Shown: positions 32,226-41,753, counted from the stretch's first letter. The stretch: DNA of 64,000 bases from Rubellimicrobium arenae (GCF_017916295.1 NZ_JAFMSS010000002.1:310001-374000); one strand, 5' to 3'. Numbers and translations: made by a program. The notes: a model not told the origin generated them from the letters alone.

Positions 32226-32460
32226 GCCGGGGCGGCCGGTCGGGGTCATCGCGCGCGACACCTCGGAAGACCGACCGGAACGGGAGAGCCCAAAGGAAGC
32301 CCAGGGCCACATACACGATCAGCTGGAGCCAGACCGGCGCACGGCCGTATTCGCCTTCGATCCAGTTGATCAGGCTGACGGCGGCCACGACGTAGACCGG
32401 CAGGCCGACCAGCAGGATCAGGTAGGTCCAGATGCGCCGCGCGCGGTAGCTCAGGGCCAT
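32221..32460 (-). CDS. DUF2842 small membrane protein
   Basis: A 79-residue protein with two membrane spans (TYLILLVGLPVYVVAAVSLI and LQLIVYVALGFLWALPF) and a basic N-terminus (MALSYRARRI), the typical layout and length of DUF2842, found in Alphaproteobacteria. It starts three bases after the purA stop and so is almost certainly co-transcribed with it. Function unknown. Confidence 0.88.
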   Translation of the reverse strand: MALSYRARRIWTYLILLVGLPVYVVAAVSLINWIEGEYGRAPVWLQLIVYVALGFLWALPFRSVFRGVARDDPDRPPRP

Positions 32461-32463
32461 GGC

Positions 32464-33753
32464 TCAGTCCGCGAAAGGGTCGGTCACGAGGATCGTGTCG
32501 TCGCGCTCGGGGCTCGTGGAGACCAAGGCGACGGGGCACTGGATCAGCTCCTCGATCCGGCGGACATACTTGATGGCCTGGGCGGGAAGGTCGGCCCAGG
32601 AACGTGCGCCGGCCGTGGAGGAGTTCCAGCCCTCGATGGTCTCGTAGATGGGCTTGCAGCGGGCCTGGGCATCGGCCGCCGTCGGCAGGTAGTCGAGCCG
32701 CTCGCCATCGAGATCGTAGGCCACACAGATCTTCAGCTCGGACAGGCCATCGAGAACGTCCATCTTGGTCAGAGCGATGCCGTTGACGCCCGACAGCGCG
32801 CAGGTCTGGCGCACGAGCACCGCGTCGAACCAGCCGCAGCGGCGGTTACGTCCGGTGACGGTTCCACGCTCATGTCCGACGGTCCGCAGGTGCTCCCCGA
32901 TCTCGTCGTGCAACTCGGCGGCGAAGGGTCCTTCGCCCACCCGGGTTGTGTAAGCCTTAACGATGCCCAGGACGAAGCCCGCCGCGGAAGGCCCAAGGCC
33001 GGTGCCGGTCGCTGCCTGCCCAGCCAGCGTGGTGGAGGAGGTCACGTAGGGGTAGGTCCCGAAGTCCACATCGAGGAGCGAGCCCTGCGCGCCTTCGAAC
33101 AGGATTCGCTTGCCGGCGCGGCGGGCCTCGTTCAGCACCTTCCAGACTGGGGCGGCGTAGGGCCGCAGCTTGGGTGCGATCTCTTCCAGGCGCGCCTGAA
33201 GGTCTGTGGCGTCGACTTCCGGCAGGCCCAGGCCGCGGCGAAGCGCGTTATGGTGCGTCAGCAGCCGCTCGATGCGCTGGGCCACGGTCGCGGGGTCGAA
33301 CAGATCGGCCACGCGGATCGCGCGGCGGCCCACCTTGTCCTCATAGGCCGGGCCGATCCCGCGCCCGGTCGTGCCGATCTTGGCCACCGCGGTGCTGCTC
33401 TCGCGCGCGCGGTCGAGCTCCCCATGGAGGGGCAGGATCAGCGGCGCGTTCTCGGCGATCATCAGGTTCTCGGGCGTGATGCGGACGCCCTGCCCTTCCA
33501 GGCGGGCGATCTCCTCCATCAGGGCCCAGGGGTCCAGGACCACGCCGTTGCCGATCACCGACAGCTTGCCGCGCACGATGCCGGACGGAAGGAGCGAGAG
33601 CTTGTAGACCTGGTTGCCGACGACGAGGGTGTGGCCCGCGTTGTGCCCCCCCTGGAACCGGGCGATCACGTCCGCCCGTTCGGACAGCCAGTCGACGATC
33701 TTGCCCTTTCCTTCGTCGCCCCATTGCGCGCCCACGACGACGACGTTGGCCAT
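32464..33753 (-). CDS. purA: Adenylosuccinate synthase
   Basis: A 429-residue GTP-dependent enzyme joining IMP and aspartate, the first committed step to AMP. Signature GAQWGDEGKGKIVDWL at the N-terminus, QGGHNAGHTLVV, the catalytic GIGPAYEDK segment, TTTGRGIGP-like GTTGRGIGP and SSTTLAGQAATGTGLGP are all intact. Full length. DUF2842 follows at once. A CTATAG -10-like element lies about 35 bases upstream of the start on the minus strand. Confidence 0.97.
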   Translation of the reverse strand: MANVVVVGAQWGDEGKGKIVDWLSERADVIARFQGGHNAGHTLVVGNQVYKLSLLPSGIVRGKLSVIGNGVVLDPWALMEEIARLEGQGVRITPENLMIAENAPLILPLHGELDRARESSTAVAKIGTTGRGIGPAYEDKVGRRAIRVADLFDPATVAQRIERLLTHHNALRRGLGLPEVDATDLQARLEEIAPKLRPYAAPVWKVLNEARRAGKRILFEGAQGSLLDVDFGTYPYVTSSTTLAGQAATGTGLGPSAAGFVLGIVKAYTTRVGEGPFAAELHDEIGEHLRTVGHERGTVTGRNRRCGWFDAVLVRQTCALSGVNGIALTKMDVLDGLSELKICVAYDLDGERLDYLPTAADAQARCKPIYETIEGWNSSTAGARSWADLPAQAIKYVRRIEELIQCPVALVSTSPERDDTILVTDPFAD

Positions 33754-33827
33754 GCTGGTTCCCCCTGATGCAAACGCGCCCCCTATAGCGGTGACGTGAG
33801 GGCGGGGGAAGCCGTGCGGACGAAGGC

Positions 33828-33854
33828 TTGCGGGACCCCGCGACTCCCTTTAGA
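33828..33854 (+). promoter_or_regulatory. Probable promoter for secG
   Basis: CTTGCGG followed about 15-16 bases later by TTTAGA, 33 bases before the secG ATG. The arrangement TTGCG...TAGAAG is repeated before pyrG, which supports it. Confidence 0.45.
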
Positions 33855-33886
33855 AGCGCCGCGTTCCGCCCCTTGAGAAAAGCGCC

Positions 33887-34276
33887 ATGGAAACCGTTGC
33901 CCTCGTGATCCTCCTGATCCTTGCCGTCGCGCTGATCGGGGTGGTGCTCCTTCAACGTTCCGAAGGGGGCGGCCTGGGCATGGGCGCGGGCGGCGTGATG
34001 TCGGGCCGGGGCCAGGCCACGGCTCTGGGGCGGGCGACCTGGATCATCGGCGGGGCCTTCATGGCGATGTCCGTCGTGCTGACCATCATCGCGGCCGAGA
34101 AGTCGGCCGGATCCTCGGTCGTGGACCAGATCAACTCGGACGCCCACGGCGGCACGGCCGAGGAAAGCGAAGCGCCGGCCCTACCCGACCTGGGCGGCGA
34201 CGGCAGCCTGCTGCCGCCCCCGGCCGGGACAAACACGCCAGCGCAGGACGCGCCGCTGGTGCCCTCGGGGGACTGA
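33887..34276 (+). CDS. secG: Preprotein translocase subunit SecG
   Basis: A 129-residue membrane protein of the SecYEG channel. It has an N-terminal span (VALVILLILAVALIGVVLLQ), the family-typical loop QRSEGGGLGMGAGGVMSGRGQA and a second span (IIGGAFMAMSVVLTIIAA), then a polar, Ala/Pro-rich C-terminal tail usual in Alphaproteobacteria. It precedes pyrG by 119 bases; the secG-pyrG arrangement is common in this group. Confidence 0.93.
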   Translation: METVALVILLILAVALIGVVLLQRSEGGGLGMGAGGVMSGRGQATALGRATWIIGGAFMAMSVVLTIIAAEKSAGSSVVDQINSDAHGGTAEESEAPALPDLGGDGSLLPPPAGTNTPAQDAPLVPSGD

Positions 34277-34296
34277 ACCGACTTGACGGCTGGCGG

Positions 34297-34324
34297 TTGC
34301 GCAAGCGGGGCGCTTCCGTCTAGA
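34297..34324 (+). promoter_or_regulatory. Probable promoter for pyrG
   Basis: TTGCGC, 16-base spacer, TCTAGA, then AGG, about 70 bases before the pyrG ATG. It resembles the secG promoter at 33828, so pyrG is likely transcribed from its own start as well as by read-through. Confidence 0.45.
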
Positions 34325-34395
34325 AGGAAATCCCGTGGCGGCGTGACCCATGGTGCGCCGGCCCTGATTCTATTGGTCATTCCACGGGGGTTCCG

Positions 34396-36039
34396 ATGGC
34401 GCGCTACATCTTCATCACCGGCGGTGTGGTCTCCAGCCTTGGCAAGGGCTTGGCTTCGGCGGCCCTGGGGGCTCTGCTGCAGGCACGGGGATACACGGTG
34501 CGGCTGCGCAAGCTCGATCCCTACCTGAACGTCGATCCCGGCACGATGTCGCCCTTCGAGCATGGCGAGGTCTTCGTGACCGACGACGGCGCCGAGACGG
34601 ACCTCGACCTCGGCCATTACGAACGCTTCACCGGCGTCGCGGCGCGGCGCACGGATTCAGTCTCCTCCGGCCGGATCTATTCGACCGTCCTCGAGAAGGA
34701 GCGGCGGGGCGACTACCTGGGCAAAACGATCCAAGTGATCCCGCACGTCACCAACGAGATCAAGGACTTCCTGTCCATCGGGGAGGACGAGGTCGACTTC
34801 ATGCTGTGCGAGATCGGCGGGACCGTCGGCGATATCGAGGGGCTGCCCTTCTTCGAGGCGATCCGCCAGTTCACGCATGAACGGCCGCGCGGCCAGTGCA
34901 TCCTGATGCACCTGACCCTCCTGCCCTACCTCGCCGCTTCGGGCGAACTGAAGACCAAGCCCACCCAGCACTCCGTCAAGGAACTGCAGTCCATCGGCCT
35001 CGCCCCCGACGTGCTGGTCTGCCGCTCCGAACACCCGATCCCCGAGCGGGAGCGCGAAAAGATCGCCCTCTTCTGCAACGTGCGGAAGGAGGCCGTGATC
35101 GCGGCCTATGACCTCAAGTCGATCTACCAGGCCCCGCTGGCCTACCACAAGGAAGGGCTGGACCAGGCGGTGCTGGACGCGTTCGGCATCTCGCCCGCGC
35201 CCAAGCCCAACCTGAGCCGCTGGCACGACGTGATGGACCGGCTCGAGCACCCCGAGGGTGAGGTCAAGGTCGCCGTCGTGGGCAAGTACACGCAGCTGGA
35301 GGACGCCTACAAGTCCATCGCCGAGGCGCTGACCCACGGGGGGATGGCCAACCGCGTGCGCGTCAGGGCCGAGTGGGTGTCGAGCGAGCTCTTCGAGCGC
35401 GAGGACCCAGCCCCCTACCTCGAGGACTTCGACGCGATCCTGGTTCCCGGCGGATTTGGCGAGCGGGGGACCGAGGGCATGATCGCGGCGGCCAAGTTCG
35501 CGCGCGAACACAACGTGCCGTATCTGGGCATCTGCCTGGGGATGCAGCTTGCCGTCATCGAGGCCTCGCGCAATGTCGCCAAGGTCGAGGACGCGGGCTC
35601 GGAGGAGTTCGACCACGAAGCCGGGCGCAAGCGGTTCACGCCGGTCGTCTACCACCTGAGGGAATGGGTGCAGGGCAACCACGTGGTCGAGCGCAAGGTG
35701 ACCGACGACAAGGGCGGCACGATGCGCCTGGGGGCCTACACGGCCCATCTCGCGCCGGGATCGCTGGTGTCGGACGTCTACGGCGCGACGCAGATCGAGG
35801 AGCGCCACCGCCACCGCTACGAGGTGGACACCGCCTTCCGCGAAAAGCTGGAAACCTGCGGCCTGTGCTTCTCGGGCATGAGCCCCGATGGGCGGTTGCC
35901 CGAGATCGTCGAGTGGAAGGACCACCCCTGGTTCATCGGCGTTCAGTTCCACCCGGAGCTGAAATCCAAGCCGTTCGCCCCTCACCCCCTGTTCGCAGGC
36001 TTCGTCAAGGCGGCGGTGGAGTCGGCGCGGCTCGTCTGA
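34396..36039 (+). CDS. pyrG: CTP synthase
   Basis: A 547-residue glutamine-dependent enzyme making CTP from UTP. The N-terminal amidoligase half begins RYIFITGGVVSSLGKGL with KLDPYLNVDPGTMSPFEHGE; the C-terminal class-I glutaminase has VPGGFGERGTEGM, the nucleophile in YLGICLGMQLAV and the late His/Glu in GVQFHPELKSKP. Full length, all catalytic residues visible. It connects to the nucleotide salvage and synthesis genes elsewhere in the window only by pathway. Confidence 0.97.
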   Translation: MARYIFITGGVVSSLGKGLASAALGALLQARGYTVRLRKLDPYLNVDPGTMSPFEHGEVFVTDDGAETDLDLGHYERFTGVAARRTDSVSSGRIYSTVLEKERRGDYLGKTIQVIPHVTNEIKDFLSIGEDEVDFMLCEIGGTVGDIEGLPFFEAIRQFTHERPRGQCILMHLTLLPYLAASGELKTKPTQHSVKELQSIGLAPDVLVCRSEHPIPEREREKIALFCNVRKEAVIAAYDLKSIYQAPLAYHKEGLDQAVLDAFGISPAPKPNLSRWHDVMDRLEHPEGEVKVAVVGKYTQLEDAYKSIAEALTHGGMANRVRVRAEWVSSELFEREDPAPYLEDFDAILVPGGFGERGTEGMIAAAKFAREHNVPYLGICLGMQLAVIEASRNVAKVEDAGSEEFDHEAGRKRFTPVVYHLREWVQGNHVVERKVTDDKGGTMRLGAYTAHLAPGSLVSDVYGATQIEERHRHRYEVDTAFREKLETCGLCFSGMSPDGRLPEIVEWKDHPWFIGVQFHPELKSKPFAPHPLFAGFVKAAVESARLV

Positions 36040-36052
36040 GCCGCACCATCCT

Positions 36053-36811
36053 TCAGAAGTCCAGGCTGAACCGCCGCGTGACCAGCAGGCTTGCGGTGAT
36101 CTGGTCGTCCTCGCCTGTGATCGGACTGTCGGCGGCGTCGTTCATCAGGCGCTCGTAACGCACCCGAGCGCGCAGGCCCCAGACGTCGGTCAGCTGATAG
36201 GTCGCAACCGCCTCGAGCCCGGAGGACAGGACCCCACCGTCGGCGTCGTAGGCTGCAAGGCTGGGCGTCGCCTCGGGAACGCTGAAATAGGCGTCGGCGT
36301 AATCACCGCTTCCGATCAGCACACGAGGACCGGCGCGCAGCGTCAGCCGCTCCGTGGGTTGCGCGATGACGTTCAGACCCAGCTCGCCCACCCAGGCCTC
36401 GTGGCCGCCAAAGCCGTAGCGGGCGACGGCGAAGGTTTCCCAGTTGCGTTGGGCGTAGGACAGGCCACCCCCCAGTTCGAAGGTGCGGTCCACGTCCGGG
36501 AGGCCGGCGAGTTCGTCGTGGTCCTCGGACGAGCGCTCGGGGATGTACCGGAACGAGCCCCGGAAGCCGAATCCTTCGGGCCGTGCCGTGGGATCCTCGC
36601 GCCCGACCGAGAACCGTCCGAAGCGCAGATAGGGCGCGATCACGCGGAAATCGAACTCCGGGACGGCTTCGTCCGAGCCGAAGTAATCGGGCACCGCCGC
36701 AACCCCGACCCCGAGCGTCAGGGCCACCCGGTTGCCGCCCGATGGCGGGTAGGATTGAGCCAGCGCCGGAAGCGGAGCCAGCGCGGCGAGCAGCACGAGG
36801 GTTCGGAGCAT
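36053..36811 (-). CDS. MipA/OmpV-family outer-membrane protein
   Basis: A 252-residue protein with a cleavable signal (VLLAALAPLPALAQS) and alternating amphipathic strands (ALTLGVGVAAVPDYFGSDE, YLRFGRFSVGRED), ending in a C-terminal aromatic residue (LLVTRRFSLDF), the outer-membrane insertion signal. The FGSDE segment and length match the MipA/OmpV family, MltA-interacting barrel proteins. It is convergent with pyrG and downstream of the dehydrogenase gene on the same strand. Confidence 0.88.
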   Translation of the reverse strand: MLRTLVLLAALAPLPALAQSYPPSGGNRVALTLGVGVAAVPDYFGSDEAVPEFDFRVIAPYLRFGRFSVGREDPTARPEGFGFRGSFRYIPERSSEDHDELAGLPDVDRTFELGGGLSYAQRNWETFAVARYGFGGHEAWVGELGLNVIAQPTERLTLRAGPRVLIGSGDYADAYFSVPEATPSLAAYDADGGVLSSGLEAVATYQLTDVWGLRARVRYERLMNDAADSPITGEDDQITASLLVTRRFSLDF

Positions 36812-36920
36812 CGACAGGACCTTCCCGAGGGGTATGATCCCGAGGGTAGATCACCGCTTCCCCCCGTCCACGTCGTCGGCCGAATGAAAACGTCAGTTCG
36901 GACGGGGCAACACGACGTGG

Positions 36921-36949
36921 TCCGGGGCGCGCGTCCGCGTCGCCCCGGA
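36921..36949 (-). terminator. Hairpin after the dimethylglycine/sarcosine dehydrogenase gene
   Basis: TCCGGGGCG pairs with CGCCCCGGA (9 bp) around an 11-base loop, 22 bases downstream of the stop at 36971 on the minus strand and before the MipA gene. No T-run. Confidence 0.5.
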
Positions 36950-36970
36950 ACGTGATATCGGTCCTGGCCC

Positions 36971-39478
36971 TCAGCCGTCCTGACGGATCCGGGCGTTGGT
37001 CGGGTCGTAGGGGCTGTCCTCGGTCACGACGGCGTCGAACAGCTCGCGGAACATGCGGACCTTGAGCTTCGTGCCCGGGACGGCGAGGTCGGGCCGGATG
37101 TAGCCCATGCCGATCGACTTGCCGAAGGCGACCGAGTAGCCACCCGAGGTGAGTCGGCCGATCTTCTCGCCGCCCTCGGTATACAGCGCCTCTCGGCCCC
37201 AGGGGTCGGCGTCGGCGGGGCCGTCGATGAGGACGGTGACGCACTTGGAGCGGATCCCCAGCGCCTGCATCGCCGCCTTGCCACGGAAGTCCTTCTCCTG
37301 GTCCACGAAGCGTGGCAGGTCGGCTTCGAGCGGGGTCGCGTCCCGGCCCAGTTCGTTGCCGAAGGCGCGGTAGCTCTTTTCCTGCCGCAGCCAGTTCTGG
37401 GCGCGGGCGCCGACCAGCTTCAGGCCATGCGCCTCCCCGGCCTTCATCAGCAGGTCGAACAGGTAGTTCTGCATCTCGATCGGGTGATGCAGTTCCCAGC
37501 CAAGCTCACCGGTGTAGGCCACGCGGATCGCCTGGACCGGGCACATGCCAAGCTCGATCCGCCGGGCCGACAGCCAGGGGAAGCGCTTGTTCGACAGGGC
37601 TGACTCGGGGTCGGCATCCTTGATCACCGCGCTCAGCAGCGCGCGGGAGTTCGGACCAGCCAGCGCGAAGACGCCCCATTGGGTCGTGACGTCCTGCACC
37701 TCGATGCGGCCGAAGGTGGGCTCCATGTCCTCGACGGACTTCCGCAGGAAGTCGCCGTCATAGTCGGCCCAGGCCCCGGCGGAGACGAGGTAGTAGTCGT
37801 CCTCGGCCAGACGGACGATGGTGTACTCCGTCCGCGTCGTGCCCGCATCCGTCAGCGCGTAGGTCAGGTTGATGCGCCCGACCTTGGGCAGCTTGTTGGT
37901 CGTGAACCAGTCGAGGAAGGCGGTCGCGCCCGGGCCCTTGACCCGATGCTTGGCAAAGGCGGTGGCGTCGATCATGCCAACCGTCTCGCGGATCGCCTTG
38001 GCTTCGTCGACGGCGTACTGCCACCAGCCGCCGCGGCGGAAGCTGCGGGTGTCGTGGTCGAAGCCTTCGGGCGCGTCCAGCGGGCCGAAGTAGATCGGAC
38101 GTTCCCAGCCGTTCACCTGCCCGAACTGCGCGCCGCGCGACTTCTGCCGGTCATAGGCCGGAGAGGTCCGGAGCGGACGGCAGGCCGGGCGCTCCTCGTC
38201 GGGGTGGTGAAGGATGAAGACGTGCTCGTAGGCTTCCTCGTTCTTGCGGGCCGCGTACTCGGTCGTCATCCAGTTGCCAAAGCGCTTGGGATCGAGCGAG
38301 GCCATGTCGATCTCGGCCTCGCCGTCCACCATCATCTGCGCGAGGTAATGGCCGGTGCCGCCTGCGGCGGTGATCCCGAACGAGAAGCCCTCGGCCAGCC
38401 ACATGTTGCGCAGGCCGGGCGCCGGGCCCACGAGCGGGTTGCCGTCGGGCGTGTAGCAGATCGGGCCGTTGTAGTCGTCCTTGAGGCCCACGGTCTCGGA
38501 GGACGGGAGGCGGTGGATCATCGACATGTACTCGACCTCGATCCGGTCGAGGTCGAGCGGGAACAGGTCGGCACGGAACGATTCCGGCACGCCGTATTCG
38601 AAACGGGCGGGCGCGTTGCGCTCATAGGGGCCGAGGATCCAGCCGCCCCGCTCCTCGCGGACGTACCACTTGGCGTCGGCGTCGCGCAGCACCGGGTGCT
38701 GCGGGTTGGTGGAGCGCCACTGCACCAGCGCCGGGTCCTGTTCGGTCACGATGTACTGGTGCTCGACCGGGATGGCGGGGATCTTGATGCCGAGCAGCTT
38801 CGCGGTCCGCTGGGCGTGGTTGCCGGTGGCGGTCACGACATGCTCGGCCCGGATGACCTCGCGGTCCTCGGTGGGGAGGAGGTTGCCGCCCCGGTCCTCC
38901 ATGCGCGTCACCGACACGCGCCAGTGGTCGCCCATCCAGCGGTAGCCGTCCACCTGCCACTTGCGCTCAATGGTCACGCCGCGCTGGCGGGCGCCCTTGG
39001 CCATGGCCATCGTGACGTCGGCGGGGTTGATGTAGCCGTCCTGCGGGTGGAACAGCGCGCCCTTCAGGTCCTCGGTCCGCACCAGCGGCCAGCGGTCCTT
39101 GATCTCGGCGGGCGACAGGAACTCGTGGTAGACGCCCGCGGTCTCTGCGGTGGTCGAGTACAGCATGTACTCGTCCATCCGCTCCTGCGTCTGCGCCATG
39201 CGGAGGTTGCCCACCACGAAGAACCCAGCGTCGAGGCCCGTCTCGGCCTCAAGGGACTTGTAGAAGTCGACCGAGTACTTGTGGATGTGGGTGGTGGCGT
39301 AACCCATGTTGAAAAGGGGCAGGAGGCCCGCCGCGTGCCAGGTCGAGCCGGACGTCAGCTCGTCCCGCTCCAGCAGCATGGTATCCCAGCCCCTCTTGGC
39401 GAGGTGATACGCGATCCCGGTGCCCACGGCCCCGCCACCCACGACGAGCGCCTTCACTTCTGTCTTCAACCCGCTCAT
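36971..39478 (-). CDS. Dimethylglycine/sarcosine dehydrogenase-family FAD enzyme
   Basis: An 835-residue fusion: N-terminal D-amino-acid-oxidase-type FAD domain (KALVVGGGAVGTGIAYHLAKRG, then SGSTWHAAGLL) and a C-terminal GcvT-like folate-binding domain (from about 470; YTGELGWELHHP, YSVAFGKSIGMGYI). His48 in TWHAAG is at the position of the covalent flavin link in dimethylglycine dehydrogenases. It would demethylate an N-methyl amine, passing C1 to tetrahydrofolate. Exact substrate (dimethylglycine, sarcosine, betaine relatives) cannot be told. Single gene. Confidence 0.88.
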   Translation of the reverse strand: MSGLKTEVKALVVGGGAVGTGIAYHLAKRGWDTMLLERDELTSGSTWHAAGLLPLFNMGYATTHIHKYSVDFYKSLEAETGLDAGFFVVGNLRMAQTQERMDEYMLYSTTAETAGVYHEFLSPAEIKDRWPLVRTEDLKGALFHPQDGYINPADVTMAMAKGARQRGVTIERKWQVDGYRWMGDHWRVSVTRMEDRGGNLLPTEDREVIRAEHVVTATGNHAQRTAKLLGIKIPAIPVEHQYIVTEQDPALVQWRSTNPQHPVLRDADAKWYVREERGGWILGPYERNAPARFEYGVPESFRADLFPLDLDRIEVEYMSMIHRLPSSETVGLKDDYNGPICYTPDGNPLVGPAPGLRNMWLAEGFSFGITAAGGTGHYLAQMMVDGEAEIDMASLDPKRFGNWMTTEYAARKNEEAYEHVFILHHPDEERPACRPLRTSPAYDRQKSRGAQFGQVNGWERPIYFGPLDAPEGFDHDTRSFRRGGWWQYAVDEAKAIRETVGMIDATAFAKHRVKGPGATAFLDWFTTNKLPKVGRINLTYALTDAGTTRTEYTIVRLAEDDYYLVSAGAWADYDGDFLRKSVEDMEPTFGRIEVQDVTTQWGVFALAGPNSRALLSAVIKDADPESALSNKRFPWLSARRIELGMCPVQAIRVAYTGELGWELHHPIEMQNYLFDLLMKAGEAHGLKLVGARAQNWLRQEKSYRAFGNELGRDATPLEADLPRFVDQEKDFRGKAAMQALGIRSKCVTVLIDGPADADPWGREALYTEGGEKIGRLTSGGYSVAFGKSIGMGYIRPDLAVPGTKLKVRMFRELFDAVVTEDSPYDPTNARIRQDG

Positions 39479-39727
39479 CGAATCCCTCGCGCGTTAGCCG
39501 CGGGCAATCTGGCGTAACCGGCAAGCGAGCGCGAGAGGAGGCCGACCCCTTGGAGGTCGAAACCGACGCGCAACCGATCCATCAAGCAACTGTTAGAAGG
39601 ACGTGGATGACGGCCCGCTGGGTCGGATGCCGCGCCGGCCACCGCAGCCCGGCGAACGGCTCGCCCCAGGCAGGCTTGCCGCCCTCGTCCTCCCCTCCTA
39701 GAACTCGGTGCGCGCAAGGGAGGGGCC

Positions 39728-40579
39728 ATGAACACCTGCGAGACCGTCGCTGCGATCCGGGCGCTCCGGAAGGGCTGGACCGGATCGGTGGCGCTCGTGC
39801 CGACCATGGGGGCGCTTCACGCCGGGCACATGGCCCTCGTGCGCGAGGCAAAACGCCGGGCGGATCACGTCGTCGCCTCGATCTTCGTAAATCCGACGCA
39901 GTTCGGGGATCCCAGGGACCTCGAAACCTATCCCCGCACTCTGGACGCGGACCGGACGCTCCTCACGGAGCATGGCGTGGAGGCGCTGTTCCTCCCCTCG
40001 GTCGGGGAGATGTACCCCGACGGGGACGAGACCATCGTCGAGACCACCCGGCTGTCCGGGCTGTTCCATGGGGCCGTCCGGCCCGGGCATTTTCGTGGCG
40101 TGGCGACGGTCGTCACCAAGCTGTTCAACATCGTGCAACCCGACATGGCCCTGTTCGGGGAAAAGGACTACCAACAGCTCGCCGTCATCCGGACGATGGC
40201 GCGGGACCTGCACATGCCCGTCCAGGTGGTCGGCGTCCCCACCCTGCGCGAACCCGACGGGCTGGCCATGTCCTCGCGGAACGCGCGCCTTTCCCCCGAG
40301 GCGCGGAGCGCAGCGACGGTCCTGAACCGCGCTCTCGACCGAGCAGAGGCGCTCGCCCGCGATCACGTGGCCGTCGAGCGGATCGCCGAGACGATCCGCG
40401 AGGTCATCGCCCAGGAGCCGCGCGCCACGCTCAGGGGCCTCGATATCGTGGACGCCGAGAGCTTTACGCCCGTGGTGCGCTACATCACCCGGCGCGCAGG
40501 CATCATGCTCTCGGCCGAGGTCGGTGGCGTCCTGCTGATCGACCAGCGCGAGATCGAGCCGCCGAAGGAGCCGCGATGA
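39728..40579 (+). CDS. panC: Pantothenate synthetase
   Basis: A 283-residue enzyme condensing pantoate and beta-alanine with ATP. The nucleotidyltransferase motifs VPTMGALHAGHMALV and GEKDYQQLAVI, SIFVNPTQF and MSSRNARLS are all present. AGGGAGGGGCC precedes the ATG. Its stop overlaps the panB start by four bases, so panC-panB form a coupled unit for pantothenate and coenzyme A synthesis; panD and panE are not seen. Confidence 0.97.
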   Translation: MNTCETVAAIRALRKGWTGSVALVPTMGALHAGHMALVREAKRRADHVVASIFVNPTQFGDPRDLETYPRTLDADRTLLTEHGVEALFLPSVGEMYPDGDETIVETTRLSGLFHGAVRPGHFRGVATVVTKLFNIVQPDMALFGEKDYQQLAVIRTMARDLHMPVQVVGVPTLREPDGLAMSSRNARLSPEARSAATVLNRALDRAEALARDHVAVERIAETIREVIAQEPRATLRGLDIVDAESFTPVVRYITRRAGIMLSAEVGGVLLIDQREIEPPKEPR

Positions 40580-41394
40580 GCACCGAGCCCACCTCCCCCG
40601 TCCGCCGCATCACCGTTCCCCAGATCCGCGACCGGAAGGGCGGCGATCCCATCGTCTCGCTGACCAGCTATCACGCGCACACGGCGGCCATCGTGGACCG
40701 CTACGCCGACTTCATCCTCGTGGGCGACTCGCTCGGCATGGTGATGCATGGGATGGAGTCGACCGTGGGCGTGCCACTGGATCTCATGATCATGCACGGC
40801 AAGGCCGTGGTGCGGGGGACGCGGCGGGCGCTGGTGGTCGTGGACATGCCCTTCGGCACCTACGAGGAAAGCCCCAACATGGCGTTCCGCAACGCCGCCC
40901 ATATCATGAAGGAAACAGGCTGCGGGGCCGTGAAGCTCGAGGGCGGCGCCCGCATGGGCGAGACCATCCGCTTCCTGACCGAGCGGGGCATCCCGGTCAT
41001 GGCACATATCGGGCTGACGCCCCAGTCCTCGCACGTGATGGGGGGCTTCAAGACCCAGGGCCGCCAGGAAGAGAGCTGGCCGCTGCACGAGAAGGACGCG
41101 CAGGTGGTGGCCGAGGCGGGCGCCTTCGCCGTGGTGCTGGAGGGGATGGTCGAGCCCTTGGCCGCGCGGATCACGACGCAGGTCCCGATTCCGACGATCG
41201 GGATCGGGGCGTCGGCCGCTTGCGATGGCCAGATCCTGGTGCTCGAGGACATGCTTGGGCTGAACCCGAGCCGGCCGCCGAAGTTCGTGAAGGTCTATGG
41301 CCAGCTGGGCGCCATGATCGACGAGGCCGTCCGGTCCTACGCCGAGGAGGTGCGGAGCCGCGCCTTCCCGTCCGAGTCCCAGGTTTACCGCTGA
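40576..41394 (+). CDS. panB: 3-methyl-2-oxobutanoate hydroxymethyltransferase
   Basis: A 272-residue enzyme that makes ketopantoate from ketoisovalerate and methylene-THF. Conserved blocks are SLTSYHAHTAAIVDRYADFI, VGDSLGMVMHGM, the catalytic KLEGGARM and MAHIGLTPQS, and GIGASAACDGQILV. The ATG at 40576 sits inside the panC stop (ATGA). A strong hairpin follows its stop. Confidence 0.97.
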   Translation: MSTEPTSPVRRITVPQIRDRKGGDPIVSLTSYHAHTAAIVDRYADFILVGDSLGMVMHGMESTVGVPLDLMIMHGKAVVRGTRRALVVVDMPFGTYEESPNMAFRNAAHIMKETGCGAVKLEGGARMGETIRFLTERGIPVMAHIGLTPQSSHVMGGFKTQGRQEESWPLHEKDAQVVAEAGAFAVVLEGMVEPLAARITTQVPIPTIGIGASAACDGQILVLEDMLGLNPSRPPKFVKVYGQLGAMIDEAVRSYAEEVRSRAFPSESQVYR

Positions 41395-41398
41395 CATG

Positions 41399-41425
41399 GA
41401 AAGGCCCCCGGTGGGGGGGCCTTTC
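41399..41425 (+). terminator. Terminator of panC-panB
   Basis: GAAAGGCCCCC with GGGGGGCCTTTC around a GGTG loop, five bases after the panB stop. One G is unpaired in the 3' arm. The outer A/T pairs give partial U-tracts in both directions, so it also suits the convergent DUF1328 gene. Confidence 0.7.
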
Positions 41426-41440
41426 GACATCGTTCTATCG

Positions 41441-41614
41441 TCAGACCGGGGGACGGCCCCGGACGGCGCGCATGATCATCGCGATCACGAACAGGGCGAT
41501 GAACACGAAGAAGATGATCTGAGCGATCCCGGCCGAGGCGGAGGCGATACCCCCGAAGCCGAAGAGCGCAGCGATCAGAGCGATCACAAGGAAGGTGACG
41601 GCCCATCCGAGCAT
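41441..41614 (-). CDS. DUF1328-family 57-residue membrane protein
   Basis: Reads MLGWAVTFLVIALIAALFGF onward, then GGIASASAGIAQIIFFVFIA and a basic end (RAVRGRPPV). Two membrane spans separated by Gly/Ala/Ser are the hallmark of DUF1328 (YtjA/UPF0391), found widely in Proteobacteria and often stress-induced. AAAGGAG lies six bases before the ATG at 41614. Its 3' end faces the panB terminator. Function unknown. Confidence 0.88.
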   Translation of the reverse strand: MLGWAVTFLVIALIAALFGFGGIASASAGIAQIIFFVFIALFVIAMIMRAVRGRPPV

Positions 41615-41753
41615 GGTGAACTCCTTTCGGAAACAGGCATTTGTAAGTCAAACTCGCGCGGTGCGCTCGGGTTCCGGCGAACGAATGCGCCAGTTCACTC
41701 GCGCCGTTGCTGCGGCTAGCTTGCATCACGTCGCCCGCATTCAGGAGCCCACC

